Shown in pieces: positions 1 to 11,818 of a stretch of 64,000 nucleotides of DNA. Position 1 is the stretch's first letter. Each line of letters starts with the position of its first letter. The stretch is from contig NC_045143.1 of NCBI RefSeq assembly GCF_008831285.2, positions 21,766,302 to 21,830,301 on the forward strand. The letters are read 5' to 3'. This stretch comes from Nymphaea colorata (Eukaryota; Streptophyta; Magnoliopsida; Nymphaeales; Nymphaeaceae). A program made the translations under genes and the position numbers. The notes below the pieces were generated by a model that was given only the letters and a program-made list of their open reading frames with translations, did not search any database and was not told where the DNA came from.

Positions 1-1944
1 GGGTGCGCTCAAGACACGCGGAGGACAAAGATGTTCTCTTTTTAACGATTTTTTTTTTTTCAACTTGAAAATCATAAGCTCTTGTCGAACAAGAGTTTTA
101 TTTGTTTGGAGTTTTAAACGGTGAGGTTTTTCTCAGGTATAATATGGCGAGCTTGAAAAAAAGGGCAAAAATACGGTAAATTCTCAAAAAATTAAAAAAA
201 ACTAAAATGAGGAGAAAATAAAATAAATGAGAAACTAATAGATCACACAACAAAAAATAAGTAGATTTGCAACAAATAAAAAATAGAAATAAAGAAAAAA
301 GCTGTTCGACATTAAAAAAATGAAAGAAAGGAAAAAAAAACTTCGTGTTTTTTCCTTTCTAATTTTTTTTTTCCAAAAAAAATGCGTTTTTTTTAAGTTT
401 TAAATGGATTTCTATTTATCGTGTTTTTTTCCCAAGAAAACGTTTTTTTTTACTATGATTTCCATGTAACATGCAAGAAGTGATCAACAAGATCTACACT
501 TTTCCAGCAATTGCACAGTTTGTTTTGGTTAACCATGTTCATGCCAGAAATTAGTATTGTGCTTTTACATAAGTATGCTGTAAGCATATCTATGAAATTT
601 GAGATATTTTAGATTTAATAGATGAAGATAACTTTCAGTATAACAAATAAATCTACATAGACAAACTAAAACTAGATTGTTCACATCTCAAGAAATTGAT
701 TAAGCATGTGACTCTTTTAACACCTATTCTATAAGTTATTTTTAAGGCCTATTATATTTTATAAACTATAATATTCTATCAAAATTTTTTGGATCCTCTT
801 TTATACTTTGTGAAAATTTTAGGAGTTTCACCGACAAGTTTGAAGTATGGATCTTTGGTTTTCAAGATTTGATGAAGGGCCAAAGGAAGATGAGTTTTAT
901 TACATATGTATATTTTACAAAGCATGAAATGGTCGAACCTAATATCAACCCTGCCAAGATCCTTTTCTGTTTTTAAAAATAGGTCACTTCATTTGTGAAA
1001 TATCCATCTGAAATGTGCATGATGGAGACCTGTTTTACTCTTTTTTTATTGGATCTCTAGTAATGACATTGCTGAAAATAACTTAAAAAGCTAAATTGGC
1101 ATGCTACTTAATTGCTATTTTTCAAAGTGTGTAGCAGACTTTCTTGTTGAAGAGTCCTTTTATCATCCCATGCTCGTTATCAGAATTCAGAATGTCATTA
1201 CTATCCATTAGACATGTTAGTGTAATAACTAATCACTGACAAGAAAGCAACCATGTTCTGTTAAATTGGTTAAATAAATTGAGTTTTTTAAGTTAACTTT
1301 GTCACATTATTTTTGTGGGAGGAAAGTGAACGCCTATCACCAGAATACTAAGTGTTGACATTGGAGGGAAACACAAGGCCTGGTCAAGGTGAAGAAGGAG
1401 AAACATAGAGATGTTAGCAGTTGAAATTGACAGAGTCAAGTTGGGATGGTAGATGGAGTGGATGTGGACAGGGAAGCTACAAGTACCGGCTAGAAGAGTT
1501 AAATGGCTACATACATGCCACTATATCATTTGACCATATGATGGAGAAGCAAGTCAAAGAGCAACAAGCTTGCATCGGTTAAGAGGTAATCGATCTAAAT
1601 TAACTTCAGACAACGTCAAAGCAACAACCAATAAAGAAATGGAATCGATTAAAAATAGCACAAGTTCTCTGATATGTCAAGGCATTCGAGCTACCATTCA
1701 TCTTTCTGTTTAAAATTTCACAAACTTTGGCATGCATACAGGATAGACATTGACTCATTGACAGAAGCAATCAAACAGACATTGACTCATTGACAGAAGC
1801 AATCAAACAAAAAACCTAAGGATGCACCAAGTAGTTAAAGCTCTCGTCGAACACCGAATACATGACAACCCCAAACCACTTGCCTAGGGTTCACTCATGA
1901 ATTAATCCAATTAACAATAGTAGATCGGATCATGGACCAATCAA
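1..1944. other. gene-poor AT-rich spacer
   Basis: No coding region can be supported here. The first 480 bases are rich in A and T homopolymer runs. The rest is ordinary AT-rich plant intergenic sequence with stops in all frames. The only clear structure is a perfect 32-bp tandem duplication near 1745-1808, listed separately. Confidence 0.6.
1745..1808. repeat. perfect 32-bp tandem duplication (2 copies)
   Basis: The unit beginning agacattgactcattg occupies 1745-1776 and is repeated without a mismatch at 1777-1808. Lack of divergence suggests a recent slippage or repair duplication. No coding role is visible. Confidence 0.9.
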
Positions 1945-2250
1945 AGAGAACTCACCTTTTATTCGGGGATGAATTGCTCGAGATAGACAATCGCCGGTGC
2001 AGATTCAGTTGCTATTAGAAGCCGCTGCGGCCATCCCACTGGTGAGTGACGAACAAGCTTGTACCGATGGCTGGCTGGTAGATAAAGTTTCCGTCGACCA
2101 CCGACAGGTTATTCTAAGCCCGCGTCTCCTGTGTCGCCTTGGTCAGATCTCTCCCAGTCTAGATTCAGATGAAAAGGGGAGTGTGCCGTAGGATGCTTTC
2201 ATCTCGCTTGCAGTTCAAATTGGGTTAGAGAGAGAGAGAGAGAGAGAGAG
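1945..2250 (-). other. possible orphan 5' exon / promoter-proximal island
   Basis: This island is richer in G+C than its surroundings. Read on the minus strand it starts with a long CT tract, as many plant 5' UTRs do, and ends at a good splice-donor match (AAAAG followed by GTGAGT, boundary at 1955/1956). A short minus-strand ATG frame near 2190 stops after about 20 codons. It could be the first non-coding exon of a gene truncated or dispersed by transposons, but no downstream exon was recognised at lower coordinates. This is inference from composition and one splice-like signal. Confidence 0.25.
2227..2250. repeat. (GA)n microsatellite
   Basis: About twelve GA dinucleotides in a row, followed by a purine-rich stretch to about 2460. 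The open frame across this stretch on the minus strand is low-complexity and is not considered a gene. Confidence 0.9.
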
Positions 2251-2460
2251 GTGAAAGCCCCCATAGACACGAGGGAAGAGAGAGGCGGGAGAGAAAGAGA
2301 GAGAGGCCAAGTCATCCAAGTGCTAAGGGAATGAGGAGTTGGCGGAGAGCTGAAGGAAGAGAGAGTAGCGCAGAAGCTGAAGGGAAGATTGAGGCCTGAG
2401 GAGGGATTGGACCGTCGAAGAGGGAAGGGGAAGAGAGAGAGGAGAGGACGAATGAGGAAC

Positions 2461-3397
2461 CACCCCAACGCTTTCGTTTAAGTTTAAAATCACTTGTTGG
2501 CCACTATTCGGCGGTATTTTAAGTCGCGTTTCACTATCATAGATCTCAACGGTGACATCAGATCACCGGAAGTCTCATATTCATGATTTGAGGTTCGACC
2601 CCTCCCTTCATTTGATCTCAAATCCACGCCTGTTACAGTATAATATAGATTTGAAATTTAAGAAATTTACGGTTTGATAAAACTGTGGACGCTGAAATCC
2701 ACAATTTGATAAGATTTCGGTTTTCATCTCTTGTGGATTTCAGATCCCCTGGAATTTGAGATCCGCGGGGAATCAAACGTATTAGTGATTCGAAAAAATG
2801 TTCAGTTTAGACTTTTTATTTTTTCATTTCCCTTTCTTTAGTTCTTGTAAGAACCTCCTTTTTACTAACTATGGGTATTCTGGTCATTTTGTGTTGCCAT
2901 ATACAACCTGTTCGGGCATAAGACTACCGGCTATTCAACACCCTATGTCGCCATAATTTCTGTTTAATAAGAGCACTTAGCGTCGGATAACATGTCATAC
3001 TTTGCATGTGGTGTCAAATACTATCATTTGAGTTCACGAACAAAATTTTGTCATTCTTTGAGTCCTGCCACAGTAAAATACTGGCGTTTTTCAATGTCAA
3101 TGTCTGTAGTGTGATCAAAGCTATCATTTTGATTTCCATTTTATGGCTACCGTTATTATTATTTATAATGACTTACAATGTTTCGCTAAAAGGAGGCCTA
3201 TAGATGGAATCACGATTGTTGATGATAATGAGGATGAAGACAAAAGACATGGTAGTTGAAAAGAGTATAAGCAATGAATTGTGTTTGAAGATGACGTTGA
3301 TGAGGGAAAAAATGATGCATCCGTATTCAAATAGCGGAGCAATCATCATGTGCAGATAGAGAAGATGAAAGTGTTTCGCAATGGTGAGTTTGATGTA
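2461..3397. other. spacer with a hairpin-prone segment
   Basis: No gene is visible. Between about 2590 and 2790, stretches related to ATTTGAGATC and GTGGATTT recur in both orientations around an AT-rich middle. This resembles a small decayed MITE, but clean termini and a target duplication were not found. The rest is unremarkable AT-rich DNA. Confidence 0.4.
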
Positions 3398-4390
3398 CAC
3401 AATACCAAAAAACAAGGAATCACCCATGCATGGACAACTGGCGGTCAGTAAACTTCATTTTTTATCAATGTCTAACTTGAAGTGTTGGTGAAAATGGGCT
3501 TTCACCGACATTCAATGAAGGGTGTTGATGAACATTGGCCTTCACTGACATGTTTGGACTACATGTCGGTGAAAGTTCATTTTTACCAATGGTTAGAATG
3601 TGGTTGTTAGTAAAAATAATGATTTTACTAACACTTAAGTCTCCTCAAGTTTGAGAAGCTGCTATTCCAGCGACAAATGACTAGCGTCTAGAGGTTGCAT
3701 CAGTATAATGTGTCTCTTCATCGACGCCTTGTGCTTCGACATTGACAACTTTCACTGACGTTCAGCACGAATCGTTGAAAGTTCTGCGCTCGCCGATGTT
3801 TTTAAGTTACACCTTTACCAACATCTGCCAGATGTCGATAAAGGCTTTCCCGATGTTTAAGTTTGCCTGAACCCTTCTTCCCCCCTCTTCTCCTTTCTTC
3901 TCTCTCTTCTTTTCACCAGTGATTACCACTGAGTTTTGGCACATATACTGTTTTTTCCTTTGATTTTTGGCATTCAGACAATTACTAGTAGATTCTTTAA
4001 CCTTCATTTTGTTATTTATCCATTTGTAAATTATTTTACGGTATATTATTGTTTTAGGGCATGCATCCAAAATTTTCTGGCGAGATTTTATCGTTTTTTT
4101 GTGGGGTTTGGCTGTAAAAATTTCTAGTTACCTTTGTTGAGCTTGGTACTATCTCAAATACACTATCTCAAATACACAACCCACTTTTGCCTCAATTTTT
4201 TACCTCACTAGAATCTGGCCGCACCTTTCTGGATTCCGACACTGGCCAACCGAATTATAATGAGATACTATGCACGTCTAATTCTCCTATACATGAACTT
4301 AGTGATAAAATATTACGTTGATTGGATGTTTTTCTAAAGTGTTTTTTGATATTTAAATGTTTCTAGTCCTTAGCCTTTTATCCACCAAGC
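3398..4390 (+). mobile_element. CACTA (En/Spm) 5'-end fragment A
   Basis: The left end (CACAATACCAAAAAAC at 3398) is a degraded version of the CACTACAAAAAAAC terminus at 6825, and the following bases align with that copy. The first 450 bases carry repeated motifs of the type GTCGGTGAAAG and CACCGACAT in both orientations. This is the sub-terminal repeat pattern expected of CACTA elements, where the TnpA-like protein binds. Similarity to copy C continues through the CT-rich stretch at 3870-3915, the block ending near 4160, and on to the sequence around 4385. No transposase and no 3' terminus are present, so this is a truncated copy. Confidence 0.6.
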
Positions 4391-4737
4391 TTTACACGAT
4401 TGCCACCTCACTGATGATATTTTGTGGTGCAATTTTTGTTTTTGTTTTAGAATATAAGAACATGGATATGTACCTAACCTCATTTAATACGTCGTTGTAA
4501 CCTTGAACTTTGATGATTGAGTTTTGGTGTTGTAAATTCGAGTTGTGGTTATTGAGTTTTGGTATTGTGTTATACAACTATGAGCATTGGTTATATGTAG
4601 ATTTGTTTAATTATGGACATGTAATTGTTCTTATGGTTTAATTGTAAGCAAATTTCTGTTTGCAGATGTATTTTAGATTTTCAAAACTTGTTTCAATCAT
4701 CAATTGAAGAAAAGATATTTACAACTCTTTACTAGCA
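4391..4737. other. spacer between CACTA copies A and B
   Basis: AT-rich sequence separating two near-identical CACTA-derived blocks. No gene, RNA or further repeat was recognised. Confidence 0.5.
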
Positions 4738-5215
4738 TCCAGAGGTTGCATAAGTATAATGTGCCCCTTCACCGATGCCTTGTGATTGGGCATCGACAAC
4801 TTTCACTGACGTTCAGCACGCATCGATTAAAGTTCTGCGCGAATTTCACCAATATTTCTAAGTTACACCTTTACCAATGTTTGCCTCACATCAGTAAAGT
4901 TTTTCTCGACGTTTAAGTTTGTCTGAACCCTTCTTCCCTCCTCTTCTTCTTTCTTCTCCCTCCAGCAATTACCACTGATTTTTCACATATATACCATTTT
5001 TCCTGCGATTTTTAGCATTCAGACAATTACTGGTAGATTCTTTAACCATCATATTTGTTTTTTATCCATTTGTAAATGATTTTATGGTATATTATTGTTT
5101 TAGGGCATGCATCCAAAATTTTCTGGCGAGATTTTATCGTTTTTTGGTGGGGTTTGGCTGTAAAACTTTCTAGTTACCTTTGTTGAGCTTGGTACTATCT
5201 CAAATACACAACCCA
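4738..5215 (+). mobile_element. CACTA-derived fragment B (direct duplicate of part of A)
   Basis: Copy B repeats 3690-4165 in the same orientation with few differences. Shared landmarks are the CAGAGGTTGCAT start, the GACGTTCAGCACG core, the pyrimidine-rich run and the GGGCATGCATCCAAAATTT block. B starts inside the sub-terminal repeat zone and lacks the terminal CACTA, so it is either a second truncated insertion or a local duplication of A. A and B look more similar to each other than to C, which favours a secondary duplication. Confidence 0.6.
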
Positions 5216-5789
5216 CTTTTGCTTCAAGTAGGTTAGGAGGGCCTTAATGATGTCTTTGTCTTCAACTAGGGGTGAAGATTCATACATGCTAATGACTTTT
5301 CACACAATTTGTGGGTGTGAACTATGCATACTTAGTGTTAGTGGTGCTTTTTTCTTTTTATTAACAAGCTCTTAAACAAACTGATGGATCATAGACAACA
5401 ACAGAAAAGAAAAATGACAAAGAAAATACAAAAGACAGTTTTAATGTGGCTCTAGAATGACCTCTAAGTCCACAAGGAGTACTCCACCACACTCGACAAT
5501 CAGGGGTGGGGAGTTTCCATTATATGCAAATCAGGTTACACGTGATCATGGAAGGAGATGATTCTCTATCCTTCATATTTCTGCATGTTGCAAATATACA
5601 TATTTTCATGCGTAGCACTTCTTTTCTTTCAGTATCATGATATGCTCATCTCTCTCCTTCGTTCTTATGTTATCATCTTTTTATGTTGATGAGGTTGACC
5701 TAGAGAGCGAATGAGTCATAACAACTATTTGGATACACTTAACTCAATAGTCCTGGAAGGACCTTGAGCTTGGTTCATGATAGAATAAA
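5216..5789. other. probable copia 3' flank / LTR remnant
   Basis: This lies just downstream (minus strand) of the copia RNase H fragment, where a 3' untranslated region and LTR would be expected. Minus-strand text around 5727 begins TGTTATGACT, a plausible LTR start, but no second copy was found to define an LTR. No gene is visible. Confidence 0.3.
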
Positions 5790-6342
5790 TGTGGACTCAA
5801 GAAGGGCTTTGGTAAGTATATCAACAAGCTAGTGAAAAGTAGGGAGACATCAAACCTCAAGCTGCCATTTGGTGACTTGGTGTTTGATAAATTAGACATT
5901 TATTTCAATATGCTTGCTCTTTTGGTGAAAAACTAGATTAGCTATCATAAAGATAGCATTGACATCGTGACACTAGATTACTAGTGAGGAAGACCAACAA
6001 AAATGAAGATCCTTAAGAAGATATTGAAGCTAGAGGAGTTCAACACCTGTATTAGCAGCATAACGAAACCTAGCCCCAGTGGATAACCATGCAACCATAT
6101 TTTCCTTTTGAGACTTAGATGACAAGATTAGAACCAAGAAATATGGTGTATGCTCTCATAGATTTGCATTTGTCAAGACCTGAAGCCCAATTTGCATCAT
6201 AGTAAGCATGAAGCTGAAGATTAGGGCTCAGTTGGAGGAGTCCATGATAAACTGTATTCTTAACATACCATAGAACATGTTTGACTACACCCCCAATGAT
6301 TTGTGGTAGGTGCTTGCATAAATTGACAAGCTTTATTAACAA
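5790..6342 (-). pseudogene. Ty1/copia RNase H fragment
   Basis: Minus-strand translation gives a decayed but collinear copia RT C-terminus and RNase H. In order it shows the RYLKGT-like motif (WYVKNTVYHGLL), the DADWA-like motif (YDANWASG), the FLGSNL motif, then an AELLWLQ-like block, and KSKHIEIN, which corresponds to the family's TKHIE-D region. The end (DILTKALLES) matches the copia ADI-TK terminus. In-frame stops interrupt it several times, so it cannot make protein. The gag, integrase and front of RT are absent nearby. It is an old truncated insertion, separate from the copia element at 26-37 kb. Confidence 0.8.
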
Positions 6343-6344
6343 CT

Positions 6345-6824
6345 AACAATGGTTAAGTATTACAACATGTTCACAGTTTGCCAACATAAAGTAATATCTT
6401 GAAATGGCATATGATGATGCATAAAATGCACCATCTTTTAAACATGTTTTCATATATTTATCCACAAAATTAGTGCTTAAATCCCATGTGTGCTGTCTCT
6501 AGTGTTAATAACTGATGCCATGAATTTTATGTCAAGTTTAAAATGGAGAAGATCTGGAATCATGGTGTTTTGGAGCAAATCTATAAAAGATTCAGATCCA
6601 AATCCAAGGAGCAGAAAGGACCAATTTTAGGATCCAAATCTGAAATTCCAATCCAAGAAAAGGATCCAATTAAAAAATGTGAAAAAAATACAAAAACACC
6701 CTTAAAGGGGAGGGGGGAGGACCGCCATGTTCCTTTTTTTTGGAAAACATAATAATGTGGCCTAAAACTCTTAAGTTTCATATTCAAGCAAAATGAATAA
6801 AACGTGGGTTTATTCCCCACGTTG
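6345..6824. other. spacer upstream of CACTA copy C
   Basis: AT-rich sequence with a short lysine-rich plus-strand frame (6543-6752) that matches no family I know. I see no convincing gene. A (G)n stretch near 6710 lies just before the CACTA terminus. Confidence 0.45.
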
Positions 6825-8900
6825 CACTACAAAAAAACATAGGTTCATCAACCCATGAATAAATGGCTGTCAGTGAAAGTTCACTTTTACCAACATTCAA
6901 GAGGTAACATCGGTGAAGATGGACTTTCATCAATGTTCGTAGGTTGATGTCGATGAACATTGGATACATGTCATTGAAAATATGCTTTTACCGATGGCTT
7001 GACAAGTGGACGTCGGTAAAAATGAATTTTTCAATAACACACACTATAGCTTGTGTCAATGTAAGTATTTTTTGGTGACACATTACTGACATTCAATGTG
7101 TGCATCAGTATAAGCATCAGTATAAGTTGCTCTTTCATCGATGTTGCATTCATGGACATCAGTAATGATAGTTTTACCAGCATCCTCCATGCATCAGTGA
7201 AAGTTTTCCCAATACTTTCAGTGATGTTTTTAAGTTATATCTTTACCAACATCCTCCTTGCATCAATCAAGGCTTCTGTAACTTTTTATATATGCCTAGA
7301 TCCTTCTTCCCCTTTCTTCTTCTTCTCTCTTTTCCTTTCTCCTCCTTGTTCTTCCCACTAATGATCACAGACATTTCTGATGATTCCAACAATTTTTCAT
7401 CAATTTTTGGTGTGTAAATGACAAAAATGTAGGTTCTTTCATTTTTATGTTAAGTTTTTTTTTTCATTTTAAATGAGGTATAATATTGTTTTAGGGGATG
7501 TATCCGAAATTAGTCAGTGAGATTTTGCCATTTTTTGGTGGGATTCGACTTGAAATTTCTAGTAACCTTTATTGAGCTTAGTACTATCGATTTGATTAAT
7601 TGCATGAAATATCCACACATGAACAAAACCCTCAATTTTTGACATCGCCGGATCCCGACACATGCCGGTTGGATTCTGGCATCATCCTACGAACATTTTT
7701 AATTCTTATACATGTGAACTTAGTTACAAAATATTATGTTGAATAGAGGTTCTTTTAAAGTGTTTTGTGATGTTTGAATGTTTTTGGTTCTTAGCCTTTT
7801 ACCCACCCACTAAGTGTTCCATAAATTGTTTGAACGGTTTAGGACTTAGGATCTTCTCGAACTGCTTGAACTATAGCTTCAATTAGATATCATGTAGCAT
7901 GTTTCATCATTAAATGGTGCAATGAGTCATTTGTTAATGGTCTTTGAGTTAGGAATAACATGATATTTGTGTTGCATATATGTTCAAAGTGTCTTCTTAT
8001 GACATTCATTGAAAGACACAGGATTATCAAAAAAGAATGTTTAGGTACTTGTTGGAAAGATTGCATGACAATCTATCCAAAGAGTATTAGTGTGCATGAA
8101 TCAAAAAGCAAATGCTTAAAATATAGCATTCACAATATTGTGGGTTGATTATATTAGTTGCCTATATAGACCCATTAGAGGATGGATAATCAAAGTTGGA
8201 CTACAAAAAAAAGAGACAATTTAGAATATGTAACTAATGTGAAAAATTTTCAACTTTACTATCACACATAACACAATAGTAAATAGAAGAATGGGATGTC
8301 CTTATATAAGATGCAATAATGTCATCGCTCAGGCAGCTGAAGGACACCAATGAAGACTCTATAATATTTTCCTCTTACTGCATGGTTGAAGAGAATGTTC
8401 ACAATGACTGAAGTTGAAAAACATATGACATGACATAATAACCAATATGTAAAGGATGGAGTCCTAAGACACCCAACTGATAGTGCAGCATGAAAGAATT
8501 TTAATGAGATGTACCCATCATTTGCATTAGAAGAAAATGTACACTTTGCTTTAGCTAGTAATGGTTTCAACCCATTTGAAAATTCGAGTTCAACCTACAA
8601 CATATGACTTGTTTTGCTGGTGATGTACAATTTGCCACACTGGATGTGCATGAAGCAACTCTATAATCATCTCATGACCAATAGCTCCAAACACAACTGA
8701 CATAGATGTTTGCCTACAACTGTTGTCTGATGAATAAATCTGTTATGGGCTGAAGGAATACGTGTATTTGACTTTTATAGATGACAATATTTTCAAATGC
8801 ATGCAACTTTATTGTGGACCATACATGATTTTGATGAAGATTCATCCTCTCGCTTTGCGTCGATATGATTAGTGAATGATCAATGATTGATAATGCTCTT
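6825..8900 (+). mobile_element. CACTA (En/Spm) transposon, 5' end plus decayed transposase
   Basis: The left terminus is CACTACAAAAAAAC at 6825, the canonical CACTA inverted-repeat start. It is followed by about 250 bases of sub-terminal motifs (GGTGAAAG, CATCGGTGAAG, ACCGATGG, GTCGGTAAAA) in both orientations. A leader block homologous to copy A follows to about 7820. A frame homologous to the TNP2 transposase lies at 8425-8835 on the same strand. I could not find the matching 3' terminus (ending in TAGTG), so the right boundary is approximate and the 3' part is probably deleted. Confidence 0.7.
8425..8835 (+). pseudogene. TNP2-like CACTA transposase remnant
   Basis: A single plus-strand frame starting near 8427 reads VKDGVLRHPTDSAA, MYPSFALEENVHFALAS, NGFNPFENSSSTYN, YNLPHWMCMKQL, then LLWAEGIRVFDFYR and LLWTIHDF. 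This is the conserved order of the TNP2 transposase core (family motifs V-DGVLRHP-DS-AWK, R-GLA-DGFNPFG, YNLPPWMCMK, ELW-EGV-TFD, LLWTINDFPAYG). The frame has no obvious indel but holds at least six stops. Two fall where TNP2 has tryptophan, as TGA for TGG. The protein is dead. The N-terminal part is not clearly readable, and the region after the IHDF motif is lost. Confidence 0.8.
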
Positions 8901-10600
8901 CAACCGAACATTTCCATTTCTTCATCATCTTCCTCCCTCTTGAAGTGTAAGACATGTCTTGTTTTGATTTGTAGAGATGAAAATAGCCTTAATAGGAAAA
9001 GATGGTGGAAGTAGGGGTGAAATGGTCATTTTTTGTGGCAACAACTTGGGTGATATGGGTCCTCCTGTCAGATACCTAAATCACTATGACTTCATATAGT
9101 GTGATTCACAACTCTTACATTTGAAATTTTGTCAGAAAGCTAGCTCAAAATCCTCTTTGTGAGGAGTGAAATGGTTAATTTTGCTTGTGAAAATTTAGGG
9201 TGTTTATAGATGTCCCCTCTTCGTTACTAAACCTGTATAAAGCCATACTTGGGGGCAATGACAAGACACACCAAATAAAGAAAATAAAATGCCCATTACG
9301 AGGGAAATTTCTCGGTTTACAAAAACCACAAATTGATGTTCTTAAAAGCTCATGGTTTTAGGAAACCACTTATGATTTGTGAAAGTCAGAGGATAAAAAT
9401 CTCTAGTGCTTTTGAACAATGAAGATGTCCCAGTTAGAAAACTAAGAAAACATTGTGAAAAGTTTCTTGTTCAAGACATTGTGTGCTCGTGAGAGCGAGT
9501 TCTAACATTGTATGTCCATGAAGGACAAGTTATGAACATTGTGTCTCCATAACGAACAAGTTCATGTGACAATATTTCGTATAAAATGATGCTCCCTTTT
9601 GAATTTAGTATCCATTCAACAACTTGTTATGATCCTTTAACATCTTTGAGAGTTAGAACTCTCTTTAATCATGGTTTCTGGTTCTCTAGAGCAAGTCCTT
9701 CTTCATTGTCACTGCATGATTTTTTGGAACATACTCCCTCAACTGCTTGGAGAGCCTTATAAAGGAGAAATCATTGGCCTAACAGCTTCCAAACCATGAG
9801 GAGTTTCATGTCATATGCATAAGAACTTATGATTTGAGTTGTTCTTGCCATTCGAGTAGGCACTCTTTATGTCTTATCTTTTCTTGTTTCTTTTATTCGC
9901 TTTGGCCACTTTGGTTCTTGCTTTTCTTTTGTTTTCTTTCACTCTTTTGCACTTTTCTTTTCTTTTTTTTTATTAGGATGACCTTCACTTGGGAGGAAAA
10001 TACCTCATCACCCTATAGGCTATTGCAGAACCCTACCGCTTGGTGATCACATATGGTTCTATCTTATGTAATATCATGCCTATCAGGCTTTTTTACTAAA
10101 CCCATGTAGTGAGCTTTCAGGCCAGTAACTCCCAAACTAGTTGGTCTTAAGGTACCAAGTGTACAACAACTCTCATACGTGTTTGAATTCAAAAGGCTTT
10201 AGGAGATATATCTAGAAAGAAGTTCAAGGGTCACATAACTTCGTAAAGTACAGACCCAGAGGAATGGCTATACGTGCTCCAACTCCATCTCTCAACACTC
10301 ATTTTGCAGTGTCCTTGCTTGATTGGCTCGCACCAATTCAGGATATTGTTCTTGTACAAATTTCACTAGATTTTCACAACCTTTCAACCATCTATATTAA
10401 CAATATTTCTTTGGTTCTCTTCATGTCATCGACCTTCTCTTTCTTGGTTCGTGTCATGATGCTATTGAAGTTCTTGTTCTTTGAGTTCCTTCAAATAGTG
10501 ATTAGAAATTGCTCTTTTTTTGAAAATGTGAACATCTCACAAACAAGTCTTGTTTGTGATATTTAGTTCAAAATTTTCCATGATGCTTTCCTATTAAATG
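8901..10600. other. spacer, probable 3' part of Tat element
   Basis: No coding region is recognised. The segment lies beyond the tandem repeats that follow the Tat integrase (minus strand), so it may hold the element's 3' LTR. No second copy was found on the 5' side to prove this. A purine-rich ACTTGGGGGCAA motif occurs near 9249 and short phrases resembling GTGAAATGGTCATTT recur at 9018 and 9167. The short frames at 9834-10046 and 10264-10566 are low-complexity and resemble nothing known. Confidence 0.35.
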
Positions 10601-11260
10601 CTGGGTATTCTTATGTGTACCAAAGCATGAGTTCTATGCACTAAAGTGTGAGTTCCAATGTGCTCATATGTTCCTGTATGCATGCGAGTACAAATTCCAA
10701 AGGTTGTGATCATGGGTTCCTATATGCCCATGAACACAAGTTCAAAGGTTTGTAAACACATGTTCTTGTATGCACGTAAGCAGGAATTCTAACCTACAAA
10801 GGTTGGGTTCATTGTGAGGCAAGTTCTAGGGGCTGCATTGAAGACACAAGTTCATGACACTAGACTGCGAATGGGGCCACACCATGGGAGTTTTAATCAA
10901 TTCAATACTAGTTTCAGGGGTGCATCAAAGATGCAAATTCAGGTATACACTACACAAGTTCAATGCTATCATGTGTTCTTGTAAGCGCATGAGTGCAGCA
11001 TGCAAGTGTACTAGTTTTGGATATTGCAAAGGTTGTTCAAGGCATGACAGCACAAGTTCATTGTATTCTCATATTCCTATATGCACATGACTACGAGTTC
11101 TAGGGTGCCAAAGCACGTGTTCAAAAGAGTTGTATTCATGTATTCCTATATGCACATCAGTATGAGTTCAATGTGTATCATATGAGTTTGGTTTCACAGG
11201 GTTGTTCCAAAGGTTGCACTGAAGCAATAAGTGCAGGTATTCATATAGGAAAGCGCAAGT
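10601..11260. repeat. diverged tandem-repeat region
   Basis: Phrases such as ATGCACATGA, CACAAGTTC and GTTCCTATATGC recur every few tens of bases, each imperfect. This looks like an older, more diverged part of the array that becomes regular at 11269-11540. Unit length could not be fixed by eye here. Confidence 0.5.
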
Positions 11261-11545
11261 TCCACACATTAGGTATAAGTGTTTTGGTGTTCATGCACCA
11301 GCACATGAGGTCTGTGCACTAGGTGCAAGAGTTTGTGTGCAATAGTGCGAGGCCAACACATTGGGTGCAGGTGTTCATGCACCAAAGCACAAGGTTCATA
11401 CACTAGGAATAGGTGTTCATGCACAACACTGCGATATCCACGCATTGGGTGCATGTGCTCAAGCGCTATAGAGTGAGGTCCATACACTTGGTGCTGGTAC
11501 CCATGCACAACACTGCAAAGTCGACACATTTGGTGCAAGTGTTTG
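11261..11545. repeat. 42-bp tandem repeat array
   Basis: About six units of 42 bp. The period is clear in the minus-strand translation, which gives a 14-residue repeat: SVVHEHLFLVYEPC, ALVHEHLHPMCWPR and TIAHKLLHLVHRPH are successive units. The open frame follows from a period divisible by three and is not evidence for a gene. The array begins about 280 bp past the stop of the Tat integrase. This is the 3' untranslated position where Tat/Ogre elements are known to carry tandem repeats. Confidence 0.8.
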
Positions 11546-11818
11546 GGTGTGTAATGATATTAGGCTTTGACAAAATATTGTAATTTGGAAAACTTTAAGA
11601 ATTTCTAGTTATTGGACCAAGAGTTTGAGAACTTGAAGGCTTTTGATTCTTTTTGAAAAAGGATTTGCTTTTGTGAATTCATTTCAAAATTTTCTTTTGG
11701 AATCCAAGTCTGTTAGTAGCGTTTGATTATCATGCTTAAGGAAAGAGAACAATTGCCCAAGTTCAGGGAGACATTGAAAATGCTAGTATCATGAAATCAA
11801 AGAAGACAAGTCTGACCA

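Noticed and set aside
2199-2468. Minus-strand 89-codon Ser/Leu-rich frame
   Set aside because: Encoded by a CT-rich low-complexity stretch.
9249-9262. ACTTGGGGGCAA as a polypurine tract
   Set aside because: Its strand is opposite to the neighbouring Tat element and no LTR start was confirmed.
11269-11538. Minus-strand 89-codon His-rich repeated protein
   Set aside because: The repeat is a 42-bp DNA tandem array after a dead integrase; the open frame is a by-product of period divisibility by three.
11261-11545. CRISPR-like array
   Set aside because: Contiguous diverged 42-bp units without unique spacers in a plant genome; it is an ordinary tandem repeat.
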